This document shows, piece after piece, positions 34,215 through 43,987 of a stretch of DNA of 64,000 nucleotides. Position 1 is the stretch's first letter; the number at the start of each line of letters is the position of its first letter. The stretch lies in NCBI GenBank assembly GCA_023053685.1, contig JALIGW010000001.1, forward strand, positions 57,240,859-57,304,858, read 5' to 3'. A program made the translations under genes and the position numbers. Under the pieces are notes generated by a model, which made no database searches, was not told the DNA's origin, and saw only the letters and a list, made by a program, of their open reading frames with translations. Source of the stretch: Diadophis punctatus similis. Taxonomy: Eukaryota; Chordata; Lepidosauria; Squamata; Dipsadidae.

Positions 34215-34439
34215 CCCGAGATGGCGCAGTGGTTAAATGCAACACTGCAGGCTACTGCTAGTTCAGCAGTTTAAATCTCACGGGCTCAAGGTTGACTCAG
34301 CCTTCCATCCTTCTGAGGTCGGTAAAATGAGGACCCAGATTGTTGGGAGCAATATGCTGAACTCTGTAAACCGTTTAGAGAGGGCTGTAAAGCACTATGA
34401 AGCGGTATATAAGTCTAAGTGCTAATGCTAATGCTAATG
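34215..34439 (+). mobile_element. tRNA-derived SINE with L2-like tail
   Basis: Well-preserved copy of the family at 1414. It has the A-box region GATGGCGCAGTGGTTAAATG, a B-box-like AGTTTAAATCTCAC, the body, and a tail that has become (GCTAAT)n instead of (GCTATT)n. Confidence 0.92.
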
Positions 34440-35198
34440 TCCAGGGCCTCCATTCGCATGCCAGTCAGGCCTTCTGCTCATGTCCCACCCAGGTCCTTCT
34501 TTCACTTCTTTTAGAGATAACTGACAGCTTATATGCTGAATTTGGCCTGAAAAGCAATTGCACCAGCCCCAAGTGTTCGACAAGATATGTTTGTTCACAG
34601 CTGCATTCTTAAATAGCATCTTAGTATCTTACAAAATTCAAAATGTGTACATATTGTGATGTCTGAGGTGAACTGTGCATTATTGTAGTTTACTCTAATT
34701 CTAGCTAGAATTGGATCTCTCAAGCTATATTTCTATGCACTTTCCTAAGAGTAAACCTTAGCAAACACAGAGGTTGTCCATCATAAGACAATTGTATAGT
34801 TATGAACTAAATTCTGCAATAGCTAATTGATCTCTTAAGGTTTGCTTGTTTCCATCAAACTGGTATCAACCTGTTAGCAAAGCAAGTAAATCTAAAGTAG
34901 ACATTAAATATGAGGTAGTTAAATTTAATTTCAAATTCAAAGATACTTTTATAAAAAAAACTTTATTGAGAGACTGTTAGAAAGGCTTTTAAGCATAAAA
35001 GACTTATTCCTTTGTAACGTTCATGTAAAGCTATTATAGTCATCCTTTTACATAATTTCATTCATTTATTTTACAAATAAATAAGAATTTATGTAACTTC
35101 AAAAGGTACTTAAACAAAGTTATACAATTGAAGTTCCTATCATAAATATGTTTTACTGTGTGTGGATGTAAAAAAGAGAGGTTTATATAAGCGCGTCT
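34440..35198. other. LCLAT1 intron, no recognised feature
   Basis: AT-rich intronic sequence; nothing is recognised. Confidence 0.4.
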
Positions 35199-35903
35199 AG
35201 AGAATCAGAATCAGAAGAGAGCTGGAAGGGACCATGGAGGTCTTCTAGTCCAGCCCCTGCACAAGCAGGAGGAGATCCTATACAGTGATGGTGAACCTTT
35301 TTTGGTTCGCGTGCCAAAAAGGGGGGGGTGCCCGCACTAGCGCGCGCATGTGTGCCCACACCCATTCCCTCCCCCCCACGCATGTGCAGAACACCCCCCC
35401 ATGCTGCCCCCTGCGCATGTGCACACCCCCACACCCCCGCGCAAAGGCCTTACTGGAGCCTGGGATGGTAAAAAATGATGAAACGGGCAAACCGGAAGTT
35501 CGGAAAAACACACTTCCGGTTTGTCCGTTTCGTCGTTTTTTTGCATTCCGGGGCTTCAGGAAGCTTCCCTGAACCCTCCGGAGTGCAAAAAACAGCTCAC
35601 CGGCAAACCGGAAGTGCGTTTTTCCGCACTTCTGGTTTGCCGGTGGCGAACGCTTGCGTGCCCTCCGCTATGGCTCCGCGTGCCACCTGTGGCACGCGTG
35701 CCATAGGTTCGCCATCACGGTCCTATACCATTTCAGACAAGTGGCTGTCCAGTCTCTTCTTAAAAATATCCAGTGATGAAACACCCACAACGTCTGAAGG
35801 CAAGCTGTTCCACTGGTTAATTGTCCTCACTTAGGAAGTTTCTTCTCAATTCCCGGTTGCTTCTCTCCTTGATTAGTTTCCATCCATTGTTTCTTGTCTG
35901 TGT
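35199..35903 (-). mobile_element. CR1 3' region, split by a hAT MITE
   Basis: The left part (35199-35282) has GCTGGAAGGGACCATGGAGG and TTCTAGTCCAGCCCCTGCAC. The right part (35720-35903) continues with CCTATACCATTTCAGACAAG and CTGTTCCACTGGTTAATTG. Together they are an antisense CR1 3' end with the terminal part of ORF2. The hAT at 35283 split it. Confidence 0.85.
35283..35719. mobile_element. hAT MITE, GATGGYGAACC ends
   Basis: Ends CAGTGATGGTGAACCTTTTT and ATAGGTTCGCCATCACG. The flanking octamers ATCCTATA and GTCCTATA agree at 7 of 8. It shares its end type with the elements at 18637 and 19274. The interior has inverted ACCGGAAGT-type units around 35490-35640. It is non-autonomous. Confidence 0.9.
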
Positions 35904-36759
35904 ATCTGTCTGTCAATTCTATCTATTTATCCATAACTATGCACTAAAAGACACATTCATGACTTGAGTTGTGTAAAGGACAAGTGCTTACATCATTAAT
36001 GTATTTTTATAGATGACAAAGAACAGCATTTAGAATTACCTATTTATAGTAAATGACCTTTCAGACAATATTCAATGTGAAAATTGATCAGATTCTAGGT
36101 CAGACTCAAAAATAACCCAATTTTTAAATGTAATGTTAAAATGTCAGATATATCTATTGTTTAAAGTACCTAAGAGTGTCCCAGATTAAGTCACAGTCTT
36201 CTATTTAAAACATTTTAAATGGAAGATTACTACCTGGGGGAGTAGATGGGCAGGATGAGAAGGAGTTAAGAATTTTTAAATATTTAAAATCCAGAAAAAG
36301 TTTATTTTAAAAATTTACACTAGAATTCTTATGTTCCCTGTGCTTAAATGAGAGTGCATCAAAACACTGATTTTCCAGAAAAGTATCTTGTAGTATATAT
36401 GATCTAAAATTATCTTTCATAATTTAGGTCAAGAGGGCATCCATTGCATCAGTATAATAGTTTGTTAACCACTGATTGTTATGACATATGGGACAAGATT
36501 CCAGTTCTCTAATGCCGATAATCAGGGGACTCCACCTCCGTTTGACAAAAGGGGGGACAATATTTAAGAACATTTTTAGATAAAAAAGGTGACTGGAGGG
36601 AGCCAAATATTGGATAGCATGGAAATAAGTGACAAGGGGAAGCTTTTCTTCTTTTTTCAACACTCTAGGACCAGCAGCCATCCAAATGAAACTGACCAAA
36701 AGAAATATGCTTGAATTGTTCTTTTCTTGCAGCCCCAGTAGGAAAAAAACAGAAAAGAA
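35904..36759. other. LCLAT1 intron; unassigned minus-strand frame
   Basis: A 91-codon frame at 36424-36699 (minus) includes a CPICHNN sequence but no recognisable domain. It may be a retroelement relic. Nothing else was recognised. Confidence 0.4.
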
Positions 36760-37280
36760 ACAAGAAAATAAGTCACCTAGGAGTCATCTACAACATAGAA
36801 TGTAGCAATTGTATGTAGGACAAACAGGCAGAAGACTAGCAGATTGCATCCATGAACTCCAACTAGTAACTAGAAAATATGACAAAACAACTCCTTAATT
36901 TCAAAACACATGGACAAACACATACAGTTTCAATGGGAAATTGAGCATCCTAAATCAAGCCAAGTCCAAAAACACCAAAGAATTAATTCCTGGAAGCTCC
37001 ACACTCGGCCATCAACAGACACATAGAGATAAACAACATCTACATACCATTCAAAAGAGACAATTAAAACTTCACAAAGAAAACAAAATGACTAACATCA
37101 CATCCCTGCAGTAATCAACACTCATATGAGCAGTGATTAACACTAGACCAACAGTCAAGAAGTAAACAGTACTCTAATCAAGGAACTACCAATGCAGACA
37201 AACAAGCTAACAGTTAAGAACAGCCTAATCAAGGAACTACCAAGATCACTCTAACCAATGCTGATAGGGCAAGCCATTAG
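36760..37280 (+). mobile_element. Penelope-like element: GIY-YIG endonuclease end and 3' UTR
   Basis: Broken coding text with one frameshift reads GVIYNIECSNC, then YVGQTGRRLADCIHELQL, then FNGKLSILNQAKSKNTKEL and INRHIEIN-like text. This is the GIY-YIG endonuclease that ends Penelope-like proteins (YVGQTGR is the YIG-side motif). Downstream, TAATCAAGGAACTACCAA occurs twice. The reverse transcriptase part is missing. Confidence 0.85.
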
Positions 37281-37287
37281 TATATAG

Positions 37288-37455
37288 TAGCAATAGCAAT
37301 ATCACTTAAGACTTATATACCACTTTGTAATGCTTCTACAGCTATCGCTAAACATTTTTTAGAGTCAGCATATTGCTCCTAACAATCTGGGTCCTCATTT
37401 TACCAACCTCTGAAGGATGGAAGGCTGAGTCAACCTTGAGCTAGTCAGGATCTCA
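37288..37455 (-). mobile_element. tRNA-derived SINE with L2-like tail, 3' part
   Basis: A diverged copy of the family at 1414. It retains the (AGCAAT)n tail, ACTTATATACCACTTTGTAA and the body up to GGCTGAGTCAACCTTGAGC. The tRNA head is lost. Confidence 0.8.
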
Positions 37456-38869
37456 CAGAGAAACGTTATTAGTCTTGCAGGCTTAGTGTTAGTTTAGTGT
37501 TGGAGGCAGCACTCGTCCAGATATTAATTGCAGAGGAACAATGGCAAAACAATGTTTTGTTTCCATGCCTTGCTTGTGATCACCATAGAGGCATCTGTTG
37601 ACCACTATGAAATATAAAATATTGAATAAATATTGATCAGGGCCAGGTTCATCAGGGTTAATCCTATATTTCTTAAATTCTTATCTTTCTGTAATATGTT
37701 GGGCCAGAAAGCTAGAGGAATGAAAAGAATAATAATTTTAAAAACCCATATTAACTATTTTTATTCCAAAAGTCTGATTGGAAGAGTCTAGACAGTATAT
37801 GTTGTTAATAATACTACTTGATTTATTAGAGACAGTTCATTACTGTAATTCTAATTTGAAAATCAGTCTTGGAAGCCAGACAATCTATAAATTGTATACA
37901 ATAAATAAAAATAATTCTGATAGCTAATTAATATGTCTGACTTATAAAATTATTAAATAAAAATTGTTCCCAAATCAGTAGGCTATACAAACCTCCAGCC
38001 TTCTCTGTATCTATTTCATTGCCAAAGTGTTATGGGGAAAACAAAATAAGTATATACAGTTGTGCGCAACCTTCCCTTCACAATTTCTAATGTTCTAGTT
38101 CAGTGATCCATGGTCTTCTTTTGTTATCACTTCAAAATAATAAAAGAAAACTGATATTTTGTTAATTATTAATACAGGAGCCTCATTAGGTCCTTTTAAA
38201 GGGCTTCCTGTTTCAAGGATTATATATATTTGTCTAATGTCTTCAATGTCCTTTCAGAGTGCTAAAAAAAGAAACTGCAAAACAAAGCAAAAACCCTGAT
38301 GGAAATAAAAAGAAATATGGAGTAGTGATTTATTTAGTACAGGAGAGGGGTGGGAGACAGTAGCAGAAAGTGTCCTGCAGCAGCACGTTTTACAAAAGGA
38401 ATTAAAGCCATGAAATTAACATTTTAATGAAGCAGAGAGACTACTGACGTCAAGACTAACTCACTGATTGCTGCTTCCAGGTGGCCTAATGAGATGAAAA
38501 TGAAGTTTATATCCTCAGCTAGTCTTAGCCAGGCTTGTTTAGTGACTATGATTGAATTTAAATGAGAAGACACTTCTGTGTACAAACATGTCTAGGCTGG
38601 TTAGTGTTTGCTTAAACTTAAATATAACAAAAGCTTAAATTAACAATACTTCAGTTAACAAACATTGACATTAAAGCTGTAGGCTTTATTCTATATGATA
38701 AGAAAGTTGATACAAAAAGAAATGACCAAATGTAAATATGTAAACTGGATAATCCGTCATGTACCCACTTTTATGTATTCTGGTCTTTGTTTGACTTGTT
38801 TGTATGTTTTGTTTTTAATTGTATTATAAATAAAACTTTAAAAAAAGCTGTAGACATTCTTTTTAAAAA
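37456..38869. other. LCLAT1 intron, no recognised feature
   Basis: AT-rich. Near 38810-38845 the sequence AAATAAAACTTTAAAAAAAG looks like a retrotransposon tail, but no body is identified. Confidence 0.4.
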
Positions 38870-38875
38870 AATATA

Positions 38876-38973
<98 letters not shown>

Positions 38974-39070
38974 TAGATAGATAGATAGATAGATAGATAT
39001 AGATATAGATATAGATATAGATATAGATATAGATAGACAGACAGACAGACAGAGATGGATGGATGGATGG
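38870..39070. repeat. Compound (GATA)n / (GACA)n microsatellite (Bkm-type)
   Basis: In order: (TG)n, (AT)n, a long (GATA)n run with GATATA hexamer blocks, (GACA)n, then (GGAT)n. GATA plus GACA is the composition of the Bkm repeat first found in snakes and enriched on snake W chromosomes. A single array also occurs on autosomes, so it does not locate this window. Confidence 0.95.
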
Positions 39071-39473
39071 TCTGCATGTGTATAAGAATGTCCCAGTTTC
39101 AACACATACATTCAATATCTATTTGTTCTCATAAAGCTGCCACCTTTTTACTGTAATTTAGTTTATAGAGTCTTATCAAAGGAGACCTTTTTTTTGAGAT
39201 TCTGAAGAAGTATTGTTCAGAAGACAGTGCGTAATTGGAAAGTTTGATATTAAACCACAGGTAGCCAATATGAACTGAAGTGCACCAAGATGCTCCCTAA
39301 TTTTTTTTTAAACTGGGTACTCATTCATTCTCTTTTTCACTTTCCCTCTATGCAAAGAATCTTCCAGCACTGCATTTAGTGATAAGAATGCTTCTAAATC
39401 TCCTGGAATGGTGGAGCATATGATGTGGGACAGTTTTGTCTTTTGACAAATTGTTTTACAATGGTCATATAAA
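39071..39473. other. LCLAT1 intron, no recognised feature
   Basis: Unique-looking sequence. Confidence 0.4.
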
Positions 39474-39574
39474 CCAACATTTCTTGACCTTGGCCACTTT
39501 AAGATAGGTGCTGACTGAGGAATTTTGGAAGTTGAACTCCACCTATCTTAAAATGGCCATAGTTGAGAAATACT
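39474..39574. mobile_element. Short hAT MITE, diverged
   Basis: CCAACATTTCTTGACCTTGG on the left and CCATAGTTGAGAAATACT on the right flank the core AATTTTGGAAGTTGAACTCC. The octamers CATATAAA and CATGTAAA next to it agree at 7 of 8. The ends are eroded. Confidence 0.7.
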
Positions 39575-40084
39575 CATGTAAACCATGGCTGTCATTTGTA
39601 AAGAAACAAATTTCCCCCAACAACTATATCGTGGTTATATTTGTTTGCATGCTCTCAAAATTCTAAACATTCTCTCCTGTGGCTGCCAGAGGAATTTCAT
39701 ATAATTTTATAATCATTATAACTCTAATGAACAGCCTCCGTGCAAATGCAAGCCATTTACAATCTTTCCTAGCCATTCATTCAGTAAAAGACTTGCTATT
39801 AGCAATGATCAAGCCAAATCAATGTCTCAGATTTGGATAATGTAAGAATATTCAAATGTAAATTTCCCAAATACTCCTAAATGAACTGGACAGAACTATT
39901 TATGGTAGCTAACCTTGCAGAAGATATCATTTAACGTGCATCACACAAAAGTATCAACTAAAGGCTCCAAAAAACACAAGGAGAATTAAAAGGGCAAATG
40001 TGGTTCAGTGTATGGTGAATGAAGATCATCACATCATAGTAATAAAGTTTCTACAAGACTGGTAGTTGGGCTATCATATTGTGA
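39575..40084. other. LCLAT1 intron, no recognised feature
   Basis: AT-rich intronic sequence. Confidence 0.4.
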
Positions 40085-40285
40085 AAAGATCTTGTAGTGT
40101 GGGGATAATTGCACCAAAGACAAATTCCTTGTGTGTCCAATCACACTTGGCCAATAAAGAATTCTATTCTATTCTATTCTATTCTATTCTATTCTATTCT
40201 ATTCTATTCTATTCTATTCTATTCTATTCATTTCTATTCTATTCTATTCTATTCTATTCATTTCTATTCATTTCTATTCTTCTAA
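40085..40285 (+). mobile_element. CR1 (Snake1-type) 3' tip and (ATTCT)n
   Basis: Only the last part of the CR1 3' UTR is present (CACCAAAGACAAATTCCTTG, then CACACTTGGCCAATAAAGAA). It is followed by an ATTCT array from about 40162, with ATTCATTTCT variants near its right end. Same family as 410-806. Confidence 0.85.
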
Positions 40286-41484
40286 AAGGGGGCTAGATAA
40301 ATTCTTGGAAGCCAAAATTGCTATTTGTCATGATGGCAAAGGCCTATTTAGAAGTCAGTTATTAAGATTACTTAATAGTTCTGGTCCATATGGTTTAAAA
40401 TGACTGCCCAGAGAACAGAACATTTGATTTCTTTTAACCCTCTGTTCTAGCAAACAAGAGAATCAGTAGAAAAACATTTTAGAGATAATCTCCTTTAGCT
40501 GCCTTGATTACAGCAATTTTGTTTTTCATGACAGGTATTTGGTATTTTAAAACCTCATTCAATGGACAAATCTCTAACCTTTATAATTTAAGCCCTTGGG
40601 TAATCAGAAATTCCTTCCTATATTTTAAAATCAGTAGATTTTATACTTAAAAATACATTTTATTGTCCTAAGCTTTTTCTATTTGTCTAACATAATTATA
40701 GTTTCTATCTTTCCTTATAGGATTCTCTGGATTCTGCAAGAACTACATTTATCTTCTATAAGTTGAATACTAACATTACTTCAACATTACTTCATCTCTG
40801 AATGTCATTTTTTCCAACCACATGAATACTTAACACCAATCAACTCTCTTATGTTTTAGAGATAAATCTTGAGTGAACACTAAAGATGCTTAACCTAGTT
40901 ACTGAAGAAATCCATGTTAGGATTCATATAGTACACTTAATCATAAACAAGTAAATTGACAATCACCTATTAAAAAACAAATTTAAAACTAAACAAGCTA
41001 TATGAATGGAAAATAATGTGTGATACTGTCCTGCAATTACTGAAAAATTCTCTCAGACTTAGATGCAAAATTATAGTAGGAAAGGATGCTTATAGTAGGA
41101 AAGGAAACTATACTCAACAATCCAAGGTTAATAATAAAGTTTGAAGCCTATTATTTAAATCCAGTATTAAAAATGTATTTCCTTCATCATACAATAAATA
41201 GCTGGATTCCTGGCAAGCACTGCCTGCATTCCAAAGTCATAAGGTAAATGCTAACAATGTGGAAAATTGCAGTTAAAACTAGTTAAAAGTAGTTCCAGAA
41301 ATACCTTCAGAAATATCCCATTGTTTTTAGGAAGCAATCAACTTACCTTTCTATTTATAACATTCCCTTCTACATTAGAAAGTTTTCAAGATCCCTATAC
41401 CTAATCCTAACACCATGACTCTTATAAAGTTAGATCACAAATAGGTTATTGATTCACTGTCAAAGTTCAGTTTTGGTCAAAAGT
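40286..41484. other. LCLAT1 intron, no recognised feature
   Basis: AT-rich intronic sequence; nothing is recognised. Confidence 0.4.
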
Positions 41485-41706
41485 AGACAACTCATTCTCT
41501 GTCGTCCCCTTCTTCTTTTGCCCTCAATCTTTCCCAGCATTAGGCTCTTCTCCAGTGAGTCCTTCCTTCTCATTAGGTGGCCAGAGTATTTGAGTTTCAT
41601 CTTCAGGATCTGGCCTTCTAAAGAGAAGTCAGGGTTGATCTCCTCTAGGACTGACCGGTTTGATCGCTTTGCAGTCCAAGGGATTCGCAGGAGTCTTCTC
41701 CAGCAC

Positions 41707-42009
41707 CAGAGGTGGGTTCCTCCCGGTTCACCTGAACTGGTAGCGACATCATGATGACGTCACAGAACTGGTTCGGTCGGTGCCGGTCCGTGGGCACCGC
41801 CATCTTTTTTTTGAATATTTTTTTGATTTTTTCTTCTTCTGAGCATGTGCAGAAGCCGAGTTTCCGGCACTGTGCATGCAGTCGCCATCTTGTTTTCGGC
41901 TTTTTCCCCCCGGATTTTTTGGCATTGTGCATGCGTGCGGCCACAAGCCGCGCCCATGCGGTTCGGGAGGAAGCGAACCGGCAGCGAGGTAAGTTAGAAC
42001 CCACCACTG
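41707..42009. mobile_element. hAT MITE inserted in BovB (first)
   Basis: 303 bp, ends CAGAGGTGGGTTCCTCCCGG and AGAACCCACCACTG, with a perfect 8-bp duplication TCCAGCAC (41699-41706 and 42010-42017) taken from BovB. A TGACGTCA octamer lies at 41755-41762. The interior has TTTTTTTCTTCTTCTGAGCA-like and GCATGCGTGCGGCC segments. No transposase is encoded. Confidence 0.94.
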
Positions 42010-42078
42010 TCCAGCACCATAGTTCAAAGTCCTCAATTCTTTGGCGCTTAGCTTTTCTTATAGTCCAACTTTCACAGC

Positions 42079-42370
42079 CAGTAGTGGGTTCCTACAGGTG
42101 CGCTCTCCGCCTTTCTTCGCCGCCGAGCCGAAGACGCTGGCGGCGTTTGCGGCGGGGGCTTCCCCCACCCGCTTTCCCGGGACGCCGGGATGCCGCCATT
42201 TGCGTTCTTCTGCACTCTGCGCAAGCGCGCAGAGTGCAGAAGAACGCAAATGGCGGCATCCCGGCGTCCCGGGAAAGCGGGTGGGGGAAGCCCCCGCCGC
42301 AAACGCCGCCAGCGTCTTCGGCTCGGCGGCGAAGAAAGGCGGAGAGCGCACCGGTAGGAACCCACTACTG
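42079..42370. mobile_element. Near-perfect foldback hAT MITE in BovB (second)
   Basis: 292 bp, ends CAGTAGTGGGTTCCTAC and GTAGGAACCCACTACTG, with a perfect duplication TTCACAGC (42071-42078 and 42371-42378) taken from BovB. Each arm is about 144 bp, with a loop of about 4 bases at CTCTGCGC-AAGC-GCGCAGAG. I find one clear mismatch between the arms (42095-42096 region, ACAGGT against ACCGGT). Both strands therefore encode nearly the same open frame; it is not a protein gene. Confidence 0.96.
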
Positions 42371-42725
42371 TTCACAGCCATACATTGCAACTGGGAAAAC
42401 CATAGCCTTGACTATATGCACATTTGTTGGCAGGGTGATGTCTCTGCTTTTTGGTATGCTGTCTAGATTTGCCATAGCTTTCCTCCCCAGGAGCAAGCGT
42501 CTTTTAATTTTTTGGCTGCAGTCCCCATCTGCGGTGATCTTGGAGCCCAGGAAAATAAAATCTGTCACTACCTCCATTTCTTCCCCATCTATTTGCCAGG
42601 AATTGAGAGGGCCGGATGCCATGATCTTAGTTTTCTTAATGTTGAGTTTCAAGTCAACTTTTGCACTTTTCTCCTTCACCCGCATCAACAGGCTCTTTAG
42701 TTCCACTTCACTTTCTGCCATTAGA

Positions 42726-43135
42726 GTAATATATTAGAATGCACAATTATTCCTTTATCCTATGATGAAACAGCCATTATTTAGTATAGGCAGATTTTCA
42801 AATTTTTCTTCACTGAATATATCAGAGTGATAAATATATTATTTTAAAATAACTGGGTTATGATAAAACACCAAAATATCATAGTAAGAGATGCCAAAGT
42901 GAATATACAAAAATAAAAGTTTAAATGCTGAGGAAAACAAGGCATTGTTGACTATATAACACCTCAATGGGTCACAAGCCATTTTTCTTGCACATATAGA
43001 CATTCACAATATATCTAAGATACCTGGAGAAGGACTCACTGTCCTTGCTTTCCAAGAAGGTTTATGAGTCTGCAAGGCTCCAAACTTCAAAACTATGTAA
43101 TTTTTGCACTTTTGCTCTGTAGCAATATATTATGA
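42726..43135. other. LCLAT1 intron, no recognised feature
   Basis: AT-rich spacer between the BovB copy and the Helitron. Confidence 0.4.
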
Positions 43136-43987
43136 CTAGCTGATACCCATGCTTCGCTACTAAACTACTGTATGTGATGGGGCTTGATAAATTGACACTT
43201 AAAGCTTGAAAATTAGTGAGTAGTTAAAAAAGGGTGATGAAGACATTATTTGCATAGCATAGACTTTCAATTCGTCCCTCAGATGAATTGCTCAGGACCT
43301 CCCTGTAAACGACATTCCTGGTTTTGCTGTCTGGCTGGAGGATGACCAGGCTGTCAGGTGAACTGACTCTGGAGCATGCCACATAGAACTGGCAATGGGA
43401 GAAACAGGCAGCTTCCCTTACTTGTGTTTTCCTAATCGCATCTGTAAATCTTTTCCTGCATTTTTTTGCCTCTTTTCCCTTTAACTAATGTTACAGTAGA
43501 AGGAACAGATTCGTCTGAACTGAGGAGGAAAATAAGTCTCTGCCTACCAGCATCCATTGGTATTCATTTGGCTAGCGTCCTGTTAGTGTGTGAAAGAGTT
43601 GAGGGGTGTTTGGAAACTCAAACAGTATTTGCTGTGTGAGCAAGAAGGAGACAGGAAGGAGTCTGTGTGTGGCTTAGCTCAACTGTTCTGTAGTAAAGCT
43701 GCTTGCTGCTGTGAAAGCAAAAGCGAAACTGAAACTCCTCTACTTGTGTTTCGCATTTGGATCAGATTTCTTTCCAGGTTGGGAGGGGGGAGAAGAACTC
43801 CTTAGCATCAGAGCTTGTTAATAATAATATAACAAATACTCATGCTCTGATGGTCATTTTGAAAAATCCTTTCTTAGTGAGCACCTAGAAGCCAAGAGGA
43901 ACATACGTGGCAAATTTCAAGTTTGTAGGCTTTACGGTTCTGGAGATTTAGTGATTAATGCATTAGTGGTTTTCACTTTTATATAGA
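43136..43987 (-). mobile_element. Helitron, 852 bp, both ends preserved
   Basis: On the minus strand it starts with TCTATATAAAAGTGAAAACC at 43987 and ends with GGTATCAGCTAG at 43136. The base before is A and the base after is T, the Helitron insertion rule, with no target duplication. Just before the end lies AGCGAAGCATGGG, a decayed form of the terminal hairpin. Inside, 43269-43391 encodes QFYVACSRVSSPDSLVIL and VVYREVL, the end of the Helitron PIF1-like helicase. The Rep domain and most of the helicase are missing, so it is non-autonomous. Confidence 0.88.
43269..43391 (-). pseudogene. Helitron helicase (PIF1-like) C-terminal fragment
   Basis: An open stretch of about 41 codons in the minus frame contains the helicase motif VI-like YVACSRV, followed by PDSKTRNVVYREVL. 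In Helitrons this is the last part of the RepHel protein, which unwinds DNA during rolling-circle transposition. No upstream helicase motifs were seen in the remaining 600 bp. Confidence 0.82.

Larger units (their letters stand above)
41485..42725 (-). mobile_element. BovB (RTE) LINE, antisense, split by two hATs
   Basis: On the minus strand, three blocks (42379-42725, 42018-42070, 41485-41698) join into BovB ORF2 C-terminal text: KVDLKLNIKKTKIMASG, FLGSKITADGDCSQKIKRRL, then AMANLDS and LVKAMVFP-like text. The 41490-41640 block corresponds to the SLEKTLMLG-type C-terminus. The 5' part and the reverse transcriptase active site are missing. It pre-dates both hAT insertions. Confidence 0.9.

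Noticed and set aside
36424..36699. A 91-codon minus-strand frame with CPICHNN
   Set aside because: No second metal-binding pair and no similarity that I can name; it cannot be called a gene.
41751..42737. A 328-codon plus-strand open frame
   Set aside because: It runs through a MITE, a BovB antisense piece and a palindromic MITE. The matching minus frame in the palindrome has almost the same sequence, which shows that it arises from symmetry.
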